Shown: one piece after another, positions 31,992-40,198 of the stretch | How the letters are laid out: each line of letters begins with the position of its first letter | Position numbering within the stretch: position 1 is the stretch's first letter | NCBI GenBank assembly: GCA_016712675.1 | Contig: JADJQR010000011.1 | Coordinates: 162,447-226,446, forward strand | From: a bacterium | Lineage (GTDB): Bacteria > Krumholzibacteriota > Krumholzibacteriia > LZORAL124-64-63 | Reading direction: 5' to 3' | Length of the DNA stretch: 64,000 nt | Program-made: the position numbers and the translations under genes | The notes under the pieces: generated by a model | Told to the model about the DNA's origin: nothing | Databases searched by the model: none | Seen by the model: the letters and a program-made list of their open reading frames with translations, nothing else

Positions 31992-33098
31992 CTACAGCGG
32001 CCATTCCCGTATCGGCCATTCGGTGGCCATCGGGATGGAGAAGCCGGCCCGCGCCCGCAACGCGATATCGCAGAGCGCGTAACCCCAGTTGATGAGATGG
32101 CCTTGCTGGTCGTCCTCGAAGCGTTTGAGCCGGGTCGGGATCTGTTCGAGCGCTTGGCTCGTATCGGAATCTGCGGTCATGCGAGAGAGTGGGCCGTAAT
32201 CTTCGATTTGGGTGCCAATTCCCCAGTAAGCGCCGCGCTGGCGTCCCGCTTCGAATTCGGAGATCAGCCAGCGCTTGCGCAGCGAGCGGGTTTGGTCGAT
32301 GAGGATGTCGCGGATACGGCCCATCTGTCGGATATTGTCCCGGGCGGGTTCTTCTTCGATGGCGAAGGGCGCGCCAGCGTCGCTGACCAGCACGACATCG
32401 GTATGGCGAAACAGCGATTCCAAACCCATGTTGTCGTAGACACCCCCATCCGCCAGCACGATCACTTCGCGCAGGGCGTTCAGATGGGGCAGGTTCTCGC
32501 CGTCTCGCCACGCTGTCGGGTCCGTTTTGAGGATGATCGGGGAGAACATCGGCGGGAAGGCGCTGGAGGCGGCGACCGCAAAGGCGAGTGTGATTTTGTC
32601 GGTCGCGGTCGAGACGCCGAGCCGGTAATCGGCGATGAGGTCTTGTCGGAACCGGAAGCTGCGGCCGGTTTGCAGGTTGGTGGCGTAAAAGGTGAATTTG
32701 GGATTCCCGTCGGCTGCCTCCGGCAAGTCCTTGAGCCGGGTGTCGCCGAACAAGTCTTTGGCGTAGCGCTCCGCGAGGTAATCGCCAGCCGTTTTGAAGG
32801 GCGTGAGCGCACCCAACACCGTGACGCCCACATCGATGCTTTTGCCGCAAAAGGTTCGGATCGGCTCGGCGATGACGGAGGCGAAGTTAAGGGCGCGGCC
32901 GTCCTCGAACTGGAGTTCCCGCCAGCGGTGGGCGAGCACGCCGAGCAGGATGGAGCCGCCCGAAACGCCGGTGATGCGATCCAGCTTGCCCAGCAATCCC
33001 GCCTCGTTGAGACGCCACAGCGAACCCAGTCCGAACAGCGTGGCCCGATAGCCGCCCCCCGAAAGCGCCAAGCCCAAAGTTTTGCTGTCAAACGCCAT
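31992..33098 (-). CDS. Patatin-like phospholipase
   Basis: A 368-residue patatin-family lipid hydrolase. It has the oxyanion loop SGGGYRA (13-19), nucleophile Ser46 in GVSGGS and catalytic Asp217 in ADGG. There is no signal peptide, so it acts on membranes from the inside. Patatins are frequent toxic effectors in antiphage systems because they destroy the host membrane when switched on. GGAGAATGAA precedes the ATG. The gene follows the C-terminal remnant of the STAND-WD40 gene by 158 bp, with CHAT and MBL genes behind it, so before the IS event it was probably transcribed with the sensor. Confidence 0.92.
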   Translation of the reverse strand: MAFDSKTLGLALSGGGYRATLFGLGSLWRLNEAGLLGKLDRITGVSGGSILLGVLAHRWRELQFEDGRALNFASVIAEPIRTFCGKSIDVGVTVLGALTPFKTAGDYLAERYAKDLFGDTRLKDLPEAADGNPKFTFYATNLQTGRSFRFRQDLIADYRLGVSTATDKITLAFAVAASSAFPPMFSPIILKTDPTAWRDGENLPHLNALREVIVLADGGVYDNMGLESLFRHTDVVLVSDAGAPFAIEEEPARDNIRQMGRIRDILIDQTRSLRKRWLISEFEAGRQRGAYWGIGTQIEDYGPLSRMTADSDTSQALEQIPTRLKRFEDDQQGHLINWGYALCDIALRARAGFSIPMATEWPIREWPL

Positions 33099-33256
33099 TT
33101 CATTCTCCGAGCCCTGAGATCAACAAATAGGAATTGCGCAATTAAAAACGTAACTTATTGATTGTTAGGGAATCCTGCTTGTGTGCTGCGCAAGTTAATT
33201 TCCATTAGATTCAATATCTTAGAAATCCAATTGCGTAACTCCCAACAAAATAAATT

Positions 33257-33723
33257 TTAATCTTTCGGTATGGGTAAATTAGGACAGGTGGCACGATAGG
33301 CCAACTCCTCCCCTACATACTGCTGCCATTCTTCACAGGTCAAGTTGCGCGGTAGTCTTTTGAATGCTTCAGCGATTAAATCTTCCGTTCGCCAACAATT
33401 TACTTGAACTATTTTATTGGCGATGATACTGGCGAGACGACTTCCATCCGGGTTGAAGACAACATCCAACACCTCATCATCGTGCGCCAGCCGCGCCAAT
33501 TCTCGACCGCTGGCGGCATCCCACACCCGAACCGTCCTGTCGTTGCCGGCGGTGGCGAGGCGCTGGCCGTCCGGGCTGAACACCACGCTCTGGACCGCAC
33601 CATCATGAACTAACCAGGCCAGCTCACAGCCGCTGACGGCATCCCACACCCGCGCTGTCTTGTCGTTGCCGGCGGTGGCGAGGCGCCGGCCGTCCGGACT
33701 GAACACCACGCGCCGAACTGTAA
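33257..33723 (-). pseudogene. C-terminal remnant of the trypsin-STAND-WD40 gene
   Basis: From the IS border at 33723 the frame encodes two and a half WD40 repeats (TVRRVVFSPDGRRLATAG, then AVQSVVFSPDGQRLAT) and a C-terminal extension (LPRNLTCEEWQQYVGEEL, then TCPNLPIPKD) ending at 33257. The N-terminal part of the same gene stops at the far IS copy at 45188. Both are on the minus strand, and the broken repeat joins in frame (LLHN plus TVRRVV). The few residues before 33723 in the present frame come from the IS end. Confidence 0.85.
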
Positions 33724-34101
33724 CTACAAGGGCTTCCCCGGATGTCAAGCAAAGACGGGCCAAGACGAAAGACGGGGTGATTCGTCGTTGAGGGTATTCG
33801 GACGTTAAAGCGCCGAGCCAGGGTCTTGAGCGCTGAGCAGTGAGTCAGGTGCGGACTGGAGAAACTACAACCGGTCATTGGTGCCGTCTGAAGACAGCGG
33901 ACCCTGATGAAAGACGCGCGCGGGGGCCTCATTCGTTAGTCGAGGACCGCTGGAGTGGCCTCCAAGAGTTCAACAGGCACTCCCCGCACAGGTCCAACCC
34001 GAATCATCAACGCGGGACGTCACACGGCGGTGGGATGAGGGGTGAGAAGGTTCTCCTCGTGGGGGTGAGATGAGGTGGATACCGGATTGACGCCGTTACC
34101 G
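33724..34101 (-). ncRNA. Candidate bridge/seek RNA region of IS copy 1
   Basis: The 378 bp between the transposase stop and the element end contain no convincing gene. In IS1111-group elements the RNA that programmes target and donor recognition is encoded in this downstream end. An equal region is present in copy 2 (43690-44067). Exact ends and loops were not determined. Confidence 0.35.
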
Positions 34102-35118
34102 TCAGGCTGGCAGGGCGAAGCGTTCGCCATGATGGAGCACGGCCCAGGCCAAGCGCGCGTTTTTGGCGGCGATGGCCACGACCGCTTTCCAGTAACCTCG
34201 GCGTTGCTCCAGCGCCGCCGCCCAGCGACTGATGGGGTCAGCCCTGGTTTTGGCGAGGGCCAGAACGGCGCGGGCGCCCAGGACCAACAGGCTTCGCAGG
34301 TAGGGATCGCCGGTTTTGGTGATGCGCCCCAGCCGCGTCTTGCCGCCGGAACTGTATTGGCCCGGCACCAGCCCCAGCCAGGCCGCGAACTGCCGGCCAC
34401 AGCGGAAGTCGTGCCCGTTGCCGACGGTCGCCAACAAGGCGGTGGCGGTGGTTTCGCCCACGCCGCTCAACCGCATCAGCCGCCGGGCGCGCTCGTCCTC
34501 GCGGGCCATGTGCGCCAGGTGCCGGTCGTACTCCACAATCCGTTCGTCCAGCCGGCGCACCTCGTCCAGCAGATCGCCGATGGCCAACCGCGCCCAGCCC
34601 GGCAGCGCCTCCAGGCCGGCCGCCGCCTCGCGGCGCACCGTGGCCGCCTTGAGCGGCAGCACGACGCCGAACTCGCTCAGCAGCCCCCGGATGCGGTTGA
34701 GCGTGGCCGTGCGCTGCTCGACGAAGCCTTGCCGGGTGCGGTGCAGGGTCAGCCGCGCTTGCTGGTCCACGCTCTTGATCGGCACGAACCGCATGTTCGG
34801 TCGCTGGACCGCCTCGCAAATCGCCGCCGCGTCCGCCGCGTCGTTCTTGCCCCGCCGGCCGCTCAACCGGTACGGTGCGACGAACTTCGGCGCCATCAGC
34901 CGCACCGTGTGGCCCAGATCCCCGAACAGCCGCGCCCAGTGGTGGGCGCCCGAGCAGGCTTCCATGCCGATCGTGCAGGGCGGCAGCGCGGCGACCCGTT
35001 CGTGCAGTTTGTCGCGCGTGACCTTCGGCCATACCAGGGCCGGCTTGCCGTGCTCGTCCACCCCGTGCACCGCGAACACGTTCTTGGCGAGATCGATCCC
35101 GACGTACACAATAGCCAT
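34102..35118 (-). CDS. IS110-family DEDD transposase, copy 1
   Basis: A 338-residue transposase starting at ATG 35118 (MAIVYVGIDLAKNVFAVHG). The N-terminal DEDD RuvC-like domain shows Asp in GIDLAKN, Glu in GMEACSG and the pair in GKNDAADAAA. The C-terminal Transposase_20 domain has LSGVGETTATALLA and the catalytic serine region YSSGGKTRLG. No stop or frameshift is present, so it is probably active. It recombines DNA through RNA-guided recognition without making target duplications. Confidence 0.95.
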   Translation of the reverse strand: MAIVYVGIDLAKNVFAVHGVDEHGKPALVWPKVTRDKLHERVAALPPCTIGMEACSGAHHWARLFGDLGHTVRLMAPKFVAPYRLSGRRGKNDAADAAAICEAVQRPNMRFVPIKSVDQQARLTLHRTRQGFVEQRTATLNRIRGLLSEFGVVLPLKAATVRREAAAGLEALPGWARLAIGDLLDEVRRLDERIVEYDRHLAHMAREDERARRLMRLSGVGETTATALLATVGNGHDFRCGRQFAAWLGLVPGQYSSGGKTRLGRITKTGDPYLRSLLVLGARAVLALAKTRADPISRWAAALEQRRGYWKAVVAIAAKNARLAWAVLHHGERFALPA

Positions 35119-35237
35119 GATTTCCCCTCCCGAGTCAGTTGATGAGATCAGCAACCCCATCTTGGCACGCGTTGCCGCTCGCCGCACGGCGACCGGCTCG
35201 GGACGGGGAAGTCCCTTTCATTCGTTAGGAGCAAAAA

Positions 35238-35612
35238 ATGGTTCAGTTAAAGAAAGTTTTCTGGCTTTGTGCAGTTCTGATTAGTCAACCCTCCTTATCC
35301 ACCCCAATCGAAGGGGAGTACGATGGAGAATTTAACGGTTACCTTACAGTGAAGCATGGTGCGCGACCAAACTACTATAAAGTGTGGCTTGGTGTGGGTA
35401 CAGGGAGCTGTGGCGGTGAAACGCTTGTCAATAACAAGGAAAGCTTGCTCGAAGGCAACCGTCTTTCTTTCAACTGGAAACAGAAGAAACGCTCTTGCAC
35501 GACAGTAATCACTTTCAGCGATGGAAGTGCTAATGTCTCAGACAGTTGCATATCTCCTGAATCAGAAGATCACTCAACTTGTGCAATGATGGGTGAGTAT
35601 AGAAAACGCTGA
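35238..35612 (+). CDS. Secreted small protein, gene cassette C
   Basis: A 124-residue protein with a signal peptide (1-22, VFWLCAVLISQPSLS) and five cysteines. A beta-rich mature part (IEGEYDGEFNGYLTVKH) recalls small lipocalin-like or inhibitor folds; no family was recognised. The gene begins 15 bases after the attC core at 35224 and is followed by an attC site, the normal structure of an integron gene cassette without its own promoter. It is clearly AT-richer than the plasmid backbone. Confidence 0.7.
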   Translation: MVQLKKVFWLCAVLISQPSLSTPIEGEYDGEFNGYLTVKHGARPNYYKVWLGVGTGSCGGETLVNNKESLLEGNRLSFNWKQKKRSCTTVITFSDGSANVSDSCISPESEDHSTCAMMGEYRKR

Positions 35613-35673
35613 AGCCCGTGCAGCTGCGGCAAGCTGGGTTGCCGTCTTTTTGGCAATCTAACCTCCATAACCG

Positions 35674-35733
35674 GCCTAACTGTGGCTTGCACTTGACCCC
35701 GCTACGCGGGGCAGGTGAAGCAGGTCGTTAGAC
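35674..35733 (+). other. attC recombination site of cassette C
   Basis: GCCTAAC (35674-35680) fits RYYYAAC and GTTAGAC (35727-35733) fits GTTRRRY. Between them are imperfect complementary arms (GCTTGCACTTG against CAGGTGAAGC, with an unpaired base) and a central hairpin CCCCGC-TAC-GCGGGG. The total of 60 bp is within the known attC range. Confidence 0.8.
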
Positions 35734-35755
35734 ATAAATCCTAGGAGAGCAGTGC

Positions 35756-36031
35756 ATGGCAAATCGTTACGAGGTTTTGTATCAGGGCCGCAAGCTTGCC
35801 CTTGCGTATGTCTCGCCACATCCGGAATACAAAGGTCACATCATAGTCTCTGTCATTCCGCTAGAGCGTAAGGGTAAGTGGGAAGACAACACCTTGCAAC
35901 TTCGCCTTGAGAGGCCGCTTCACGATATTTTCCTCGACTCAAAAAGCGAGATTGAAGCAGTTACGGAAGTTGTGGCGCAAGCCAGAATTGAACCATGGAA
36001 GGTTCAAATTGAATCGGTGGAATCTTGGTAG
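35756..36031 (+). CDS. Hypothetical protein, gene cassette D, 91 aa
   Basis: The ATG at 35756 follows AGGAGAG 22 bases after the attC core. The soluble protein starts MANRYEVLYQGRKLALAYVS and contains mixed beta and helical stretches; no family was recognised. Its codon use and GC content differ from the plasmid backbone. An attC-like structure follows. Confidence 0.65.
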   Translation: MANRYEVLYQGRKLALAYVSPHPEYKGHIIVSVIPLERKGKWEDNTLQLRLERPLHDIFLDSKSEIEAVTEVVAQARIEPWKVQIESVESW

Positions 36032-36039
36032 TTCATGCT

Positions 36040-36104
36040 CAATAAGTGTTTCCAGTTGACTGCCTCGCTTTAGGCGGGTTAGTAGGTAAAACTGGGCGTT
36101 AGTT
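36040..36104 (+). other. Degenerate attC-like site after cassette D
   Basis: CCAGTT (36052-36057) can pair with AACTGG (36090-36095) around GCCT/AGGC, and a GCGTTAG core follows at 36096-36102 (GTTAGTT, one base off GTTRRRY). A matching left core is unclear. It is placed exactly between two cassette-like genes. Confidence 0.45.
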
Positions 36105-36126
36105 GTTTTAAAACTGGGAGATATTT

Positions 36127-36486
36127 ATGAAAACCATCAAAATTACAGCTTCATTATTACTAACTATAACTATTATAGTTAGTAATATGGTAATTGCACA
36201 GGAAAAGCCACCATTCTTAGGAACAAGGTTATTTAATTTTTATGGAGGGAGTGGCACAGGCCATTCAATTACTATTAAGAAAGATGGTAGTACCACAGTA
36301 AAAATTCACGGGACAGTAAGCACTGAGGTTTTATATAAAGGTAAATTTGCAAACCCAATTGTACTAAAAGATGGGACTGGATGGCTTTTAAAAGGTAATA
36401 AAATATACGCTCTAACGAACGGAAAAATAGATAATGACTGCATGGGTGATGGAAAACCTTGCGAGTCAGAACTTTTTAAAGAATAG
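36127..36486 (+). CDS. Secreted small protein, gene cassette E, 119 aa
   Basis: A 119-residue product with a clear signal peptide (1-24, ASLLLTITIIVSNMVIA) and a short mature part with GSGTGHSITIKKDGSTTVKI, probably all-beta. The gene is strongly AT-rich compared with its surroundings, a sign of foreign origin. It follows an attC-like core by 23 bases. No family was recognised. Confidence 0.65.
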   Translation: MKTIKITASLLLTITIIVSNMVIAQEKPPFLGTRLFNFYGGSGTGHSITIKKDGSTTVKIHGTVSTEVLYKGKFANPIVLKDGTGWLLKGNKIYALTNGKIDNDCMGDGKPCESELFKE

Positions 36487-36801
36487 TCCGGTATGGCAGA
36501 TGGAAAATCGGGGACAGCCCCCGATCTTCCTGGATTAAAGTGGTTAGCCATGTTACTAGGCTGGAACGCAATCTATGTTTTTGGTCAGTGACGCACCCGA
36601 AAATCGAGATCGTAAAAATTCCGAATCTCACACAAATGGGTTGAGCTCGATGATCTCAAGTCGGTCTCACAAAGCGTGGGGTCATTCTTACTTAACTCGG
36701 ATTTTTCACCCTCGATGGTCTCAGGCAATTTGGGTTCAATTTTGTCATGATCTCGCGCCGAACCACCGATCATCTCGGTTTCTTACAGATAGCCCCCCCA
36801 A
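36487..36801. other. Intergenic region without a recognised gene
   Basis: This 315-bp stretch lies between cassette E and the convergent mobilization gene. A short hairpin GGGGACAGCCCCC is visible near 36511-36523. Small reading frames exist on both strands but show no family features. The cassette row appears to end here, as no further attC core was found. Confidence 0.4.
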
Positions 36802-37473
36802 TTAATAGCCTCTGAGAATCACCAGCGGCAAATCATCTCGCCCGCTCCATGGCGCTTTCCAGTCCTTGTAGCCTTTTCCCTGATTGGTGGAGGCGTAGGC
36901 GCACAACCGCCCGCCGCAATCCGTTAATTCGATCTTCCCGCCGCGTCGGTCCAGTTCTTCGAGCCGCGCCTGGCGTTGGGCGATCTCCGCGTTGAGCTGC
37001 TCCAGTTCCGCGCTCCGCCATGAGACCAGCGTCGAGGCGGCTAGCCACGCGCCGAAAATGAGGATCAGGACGGCGGCTAGCGCCGCGCCACCGGCGATGG
37101 CGCCCCATTTCCATCGGAAGGTCTTCACGGCCCGTTGCAGGCGCTGTTCGATGGCGTCGGCAGACTTGGCGACCTCGGCTAATGTGCGAAGCAAGGGCTG
37201 TCCGGCATCCTTGAAAGTCCGTTCCGCCTGTTGGGACAGGGTTGTGAGCGTGTCGTGCAGTGTGGTTTCGACGCTCTCTCGAACCGCCGCTTGAAGGTGG
37301 AGGGCGGTTTTCTGCCCGCTGCGGTCGAGGGCGTTCGCCGCCTGGGCGGCCTGCTGGCTGGCGCGAGTGAGCGTCTGCGCCTGCCCTTCGAGCCGCTCCA
37401 ACAGCTCGGCGATGCGGCTTTGCTGCTCGTCGGACAGTTGGATCAGGCTGGCGAGTAGCTGCTGTGGGTCCAT
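36802..37473 (-). CDS. Mobilization accessory protein with one membrane segment
   Basis: A 223-residue protein starting at ATG 37473 behind GAGGAG. The first 110 residues are a Gln/Ala-rich coiled coil (LSDEQQSRIAELLERLEG). A membrane segment follows (about 128-152, WGAIAGGAALAAVLILIFGA), then a second coiled coil and a small Cys-containing C-terminal domain (CGGRLCAYASTNQGKGY). Proteins of this layout are encoded next to MobA/MobL relaxases and are thought to tether the relaxase complex at the membrane. It starts 62 bases after the relaxase gene on the same strand. Confidence 0.7.
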   Translation of the reverse strand: MDPQQLLASLIQLSDEQQSRIAELLERLEGQAQTLTRASQQAAQAANALDRSGQKTALHLQAAVRESVETTLHDTLTTLSQQAERTFKDAGQPLLRTLAEVAKSADAIEQRLQRAVKTFRWKWGAIAGGAALAAVLILIFGAWLAASTLVSWRSAELEQLNAEIAQRQARLEELDRRGGKIELTDCGGRLCAYASTNQGKGYKDWKAPWSGRDDLPLVILRGY

Positions 37474-37534
37474 GATCGTCTCCTCGTGCCTGACGGCAGG
37501 CCGTCGAATGGGCAAATGGGCGCTCTATGCGCCG

Positions 37535-38770
37535 CTAAGGCTCCAGGTCGAACCCCCGCGACCGTTGCGGCGGAGGTTCCTGGGCCTGGGCCTGCTCGCG
37601 TTGCGCTCGGAGCTGCTCCATCGTCTCGGCGAGGGCGGCTTGCAGGCGTTCCACGAACGCCGGGGAACCGATCCCGATGGCGGGGAGTGGCTCCAGGAGC
37701 GGTGCCTGTTCCGGTTCTGGCCGTTGCGGGCGCTCCCGTTCCGCCTCCGGTCGCTGTAGGCGCTCCCGTTCCGCTTCCGAAGCCCGCTCTCGTTCGGCTT
37801 GCCGCGCCAGCTCGGCCCGGAACTCGTCCAGGGCTTGCCGGCAGTAGGCCCGCACTTCCGCCATCCGCGCGGCCTGTTCTTCTCGTTCCCGGTGCTGGGC
37901 GGCGGCGGTGAGTGCGTGGAGGTGCTGTGAAAGGTCGAGCGGCGCCAGCTCCCGCTGGCTTTGCCGCAGTTCGTCTTCAGCCTCCCGCCGTTCCAGCAGG
38001 GCCTCCCGTTGTTCCGGCTCCAGTTGCCGGACTCGTCGTCCGCCCAGGTGCTGCTCCGGTGCCCGGTCGATGCCCTGGTCGGCTAGGCTGCGGTGGTCTA
38101 CCCGCGCCGCGTGGCCGTGCTGCTGCAAGTGGGCGTTTTGCACCTCCGCCCACCGTTGCCGGGTTTCCAAGAGCCGCTCTTCGGTTCCGGCGCTGTCTTT
38201 CCGGCAGCCGCCCAGCTCGGGATGTTTCCCGTTGTACCGCTTGAAGTACTGCTCGGGGTCGCGGTCGATCCCGTCCAGCGTCCGCTCCGAGTACATGAGG
38301 TGGGCGTGCGGTTGTTCCCCGCCCGCCAGCGCCGCGCCGGGGTTGTGGATCGCCCATTGGTGGGCGTGCCGCTCGCCGATCTCCTGCCGGATGAAATCCA
38401 AAACCAACGCTTGCCGCTGCGCGGGGTTCAGCTCGCGCGGCAGGGCGATTTCGATTTCCCGGTAGGTCGCGCCGTTGGCTCGTTCGTACCGGTCGGCGGC
38501 GGTCCAGAACGACCGTTCGGCGGCGGATAACCAGATTTTGGCGGCGTTGATCCGCTTGGAGCGGGCCAACGACCGCGCCGCTCGGGCGCGCGTGGCGGCG
38601 GCGAAGTTGATCCAGGACGGCAAACGCCGGTCCGCCAAGGAAGAGCGCAAGGCCCGCGCCCATCGCTTGATCCAGCAGGGCGTCTTATTCGATCTGGCGG
38701 GCTTGGCGCATCGCGGTCGGGGGGAGCTGCTCGGCCTGCTCCTCGCCGCCGCCAAGACCGATGACCCCAA
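37535..38770 (-). CDS. MobA/MobL-family relaxase, N-terminus missing
   Basis: From about 38540 downward the protein matches MobA/MobL relaxases (IEIALPRELNPAQRQALVLD, then WAIHNPGAALAGGEQPHAHL) with the HUH metal motif HAH. A later GGCRKDSAG region and a long Glu/Arg-rich coiled tail follow. The usual first 60-70 residues with the nicking tyrosine are absent. The codons between 38540 and 38770 are only the complement of the traD-like gene, and no plausible start lies near the homology boundary. It would normally nick oriT to start transfer; as it stands it is probably inactive. Confidence 0.75.
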   Translation of the reverse strand: MGSSVLAAARSRPSSSPRPRCAKPARSNKTPCWIKRWARALRSSLADRRLPSWINFAAATRARAARSLARSKRINAAKIWLSAAERSFWTAADRYERANGATYREIEIALPRELNPAQRQALVLDFIRQEIGERHAHQWAIHNPGAALAGGEQPHAHLMYSERTLDGIDRDPEQYFKRYNGKHPELGGCRKDSAGTEERLLETRQRWAEVQNAHLQQHGHAARVDHRSLADQGIDRAPEQHLGGRRVRQLEPEQREALLERREAEDELRQSQRELAPLDLSQHLHALTAAAQHREREEQAARMAEVRAYCRQALDEFRAELARQAERERASEAERERLQRPEAERERPQRPEPEQAPLLEPLPAIGIGSPAFVERLQAALAETMEQLRAQREQAQAQEPPPQRSRGFDLEP

Positions 38771-38837
38771 CCGCTGGGCGCACTGGAAAGAGGCCGGCGA
38801 GGCCCTCCTCGCCGAAAAAGGTGACGCGGCGGGCTAG
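38475..38837 (+). CDS. TraD-like mobilization protein, 5' end damaged
   Basis: Homology starts near 38541: RLERANDRAARARVAAAKLI is followed by RKARAHRLIQQGVLFDLAGL and LLGLLLAAAKTDD, the pattern of the small conjugal-transfer TraD proteins encoded next to MobA/MobL. The preceding 20 or so codons overlap relaxase coding sequence on the other strand and look like read-through. The two genes therefore now abut head to head with no intergenic oriT. Confidence 0.6.
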   Translation: MARSYRSAAVQNDRSAADNQILAALIRLERANDRAARARVAAAKLIQDGKRRSAKEERKARAHRLIQQGVLFDLAGLAHRGRGELLGLLLAAAKTDDPNRWAHWKEAGEALLAEKGDAAG

Positions 38838-38946
38838 CTCCTTCCTCGCGTCGTCTGGTAGCCCGCTTTCGGGAGATTCGCCGGGCCGGCTTCGCCTCCA
38901 CCGCGCCGAGAACGTCGAACGCGGTCCACCGCCTCGCGGTGGCGCG

Positions 38947-39291
38947 CTACTCAGACCGCCGCGCGATCCACTCTTTCAGGGCCGCGTCCATCCGCGCTTG
39001 CCAGCCCTTGCCGGTGGCCTTGAAGTACGCCACCACCTCGGGCGAATAGCGCACCGTCAACTGCGTTTTGCGCGGTTTCTGGCCGGGTCCGCGCGCCCGG
39101 TGCAGCGCGGCCAGCGTCGCCGCCACCCCGCCGCCCGGCGTGACCGTGGCATCGTGCCAGAACGCCTCGACGGCGGCCGGGTCGTTCGGGTCGTAGGGCG
39201 TCTCGTCGTCGGTCGCGATGTCCGCGTCGGCCAGCGCCCGCAGCTTGTTCAGGTCAGTGCCCGACGGTTTGCCAGTAACGTCGCTCTTCAT
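38947..39291 (-). CDS. brnA: BrnA-family antitoxin
   Basis: A 114-residue antitoxin. The C-terminal 55 residues form the ribbon-helix-helix region of BrnA (TQLTVRYSPEVVAYFKATGK, then MDAALKEWI), which neutralises BrnT and represses the operon. The N-terminal part is acidic and flexible. The gene overlaps the end of brnT by about 38 bases, the standard order toxin then antitoxin. It helps keep the small plasmid in its host. Confidence 0.88.
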   Translation of the reverse strand: MKSDVTGKPSGTDLNKLRALADADIATDDETPYDPNDPAAVEAFWHDATVTPGGGVAATLAALHRARGPGQKPRKTQLTVRYSPEVVAYFKATGKGWQARMDAALKEWIARRSE

Positions 39292-39526
39292 GGTTTTTCG
39301 CCTTGCGGACCGAAATCAGGTGCGGCGCGGCGGGACGGTCCACCCACACCACGAACACCACCACCCCGTAGAACAGCCCCAGGCTTTGCAGGCGCTGTTC
39401 GCCGTAGGCCTCGCGTCGGTCCTCCTCCGTCGCCATCGGCGCGTCGAAAACGACCTCGCAATCGGCCAAGTCGATGCCGTGCTTGCGGAGGTTCTCCGAC
39501 CGTTTCGGCTCGTCCCAAGTGATCAT
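39254..39526 (-). CDS. brnT: BrnT-family ribonuclease toxin
   Basis: A 90-residue RelE-fold toxin with the family start ITWDEPKRSENLRKHGIDLAD and the late conserved HLISVRKAKNHEERRYW containing the catalytic Arg/Lys/Glu residues. It cuts RNA and slows growth when not bound by BrnA. The ATG at 39526 sits one base after an AGGG sequence and only 7 bases after a TACAAT element, so the mRNA may be nearly leaderless. Confidence 0.9.
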   Translation of the reverse strand: MITWDEPKRSENLRKHGIDLADCEVVFDAPMATEEDRREAYGEQRLQSLGLFYGVVVFVVWVDRPAAPHLISVRKAKNHEERRYWQTVGH

Positions 39527-39533
39527 CCCTTGA

Positions 39534-39545
39534 TTGTAGCTACAA
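39534..39545 (-). promoter_or_regulatory. brnTA promoter and palindromic operator
   Basis: TTGTAGCTACAA is a perfect 12-bp palindrome. Read on the minus strand it overlaps a TACAAT -10 element, with TGGCAA 17 bases upstream. A palindrome over the -10 just before the toxin start fits autorepression by BrnA. Confidence 0.55.
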
Positions 39546-40085
39546 AAAGCCTATTTTGCCACGCGGCGCCGATTTTGGCGGGTCGGTTGCTCGTCCGGTT
39601 CGGGTTTCGGGTTGAGAAGTCCTTCTCGACGAAGCGATGGGATGTTGGGTCGATGGCCTTCTCGGCCACGGAGAGCGCCGTAGGCGCGTTTTGGGGTCTT
39701 TGCCGCTCCGGAGTACCGGGACGGCGTTTTCGTCGCTTCCTGGCCCTTCTGGGAGCCTCTGCGGGGCCGTTTGGGGCCGCTGCCCGCATCGCGCCTCCCC
39801 CTGGAGACCGTCTTTTGGGTTTTTCGGCGACGTCGCCGCTATCCCTTCCCGTGGTCGCTGTCCGCTCCTCGCCTCCGGGGTGGGTTTGGGAGGGGGCTAC
39901 TGCACCCCTCCCAATCGAACACGACGTGAGCGAAGCGAACTCGTTTTGAGGGGGGTCTGGGGGGAGGCGCCGGACGGGGATTTATCCACAGGCGGCCCCA
40001 GTGTTTTTGTTAAAACAAGTGTTAAAAGAGTGTTAAGGGAAAAAAAACGGCCGCAAATATTTGATTTAAAAAAAAATAAAGTTTG
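39546..40085. other. Non-coding region upstream of the iterons, with DnaA box
   Basis: Most of this 540-bp stretch is non-coding; a possible plus-strand frame runs across it into the iterons and is rejected. A perfect DnaA box TTATCCACA lies at 39982-39990. An AT-rich tract at 40003-40083 with several TGTTAA copies and long A runs looks like the unwinding region of the origin. Confidence 0.6.
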
Positions 40086-40186
40086 GCGTGTGCAAAGTGA
40101 CGATAAGGCGTGTGCAAAGTGACGATACGTTGGTTAAATTTTGTGCGTGTGTGAAATGACGATATATCATGTAGAAATTGACGATG
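40086..40186 (+). repeat. Iterons of the small plasmid origin
   Basis: Four direct repeats: two perfect 20-mers GCGTGTGCAAAGTGACGATA at 40086-40105 and 40108-40127, a variant at 40145-40164 and a weaker one at 40167-40186. Spacings are 22, 37 and 22 bases. They end just before the RepA ribosome-binding site, with a DnaA box and AT-rich DNA upstream, the classic iteron-type origin. Confidence 0.88.
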
Positions 40187-40198
40187 TAGGAGGATCAC

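Larger units (their letters stand above)
33724..35222 (-). mobile_element. IS110/IS1111-family insertion sequence, copy 1
   Basis: A 1499-bp element with the same length and sequence as copy 2 at 43690-45188, wherever I compared them. It encodes one DEDD transposase, has no obvious target-site duplication, and has about 105 bp upstream and 378 bp downstream of the transposase gene. The long downstream non-coding part suggests the IS1111 subgroup. The left border cuts the WD40 gene; the right border joins an attC core (CGTTAGG). Both copies lie in the same orientation and enclose 8.47 kb of other DNA. Confidence 0.9.

Noticed and set aside
34075-35142. Plus-strand frames of 322-355 codons over each IS110 element
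   Set aside because: They are the complement of the transposase with its clear DEDD motifs; present in both copies only because the element is duplicated.
36575-36805. A 76-codon frame after cassette E taken as another cassette gene
   Set aside because: No attC core on either side, no ribosome-binding site and no protein-like pattern.
39637-40122. A 161-codon plus frame running into the iterons
   Set aside because: It covers the DnaA box, AT-rich tract and two iterons of the origin and has no ribosome-binding site or domain.
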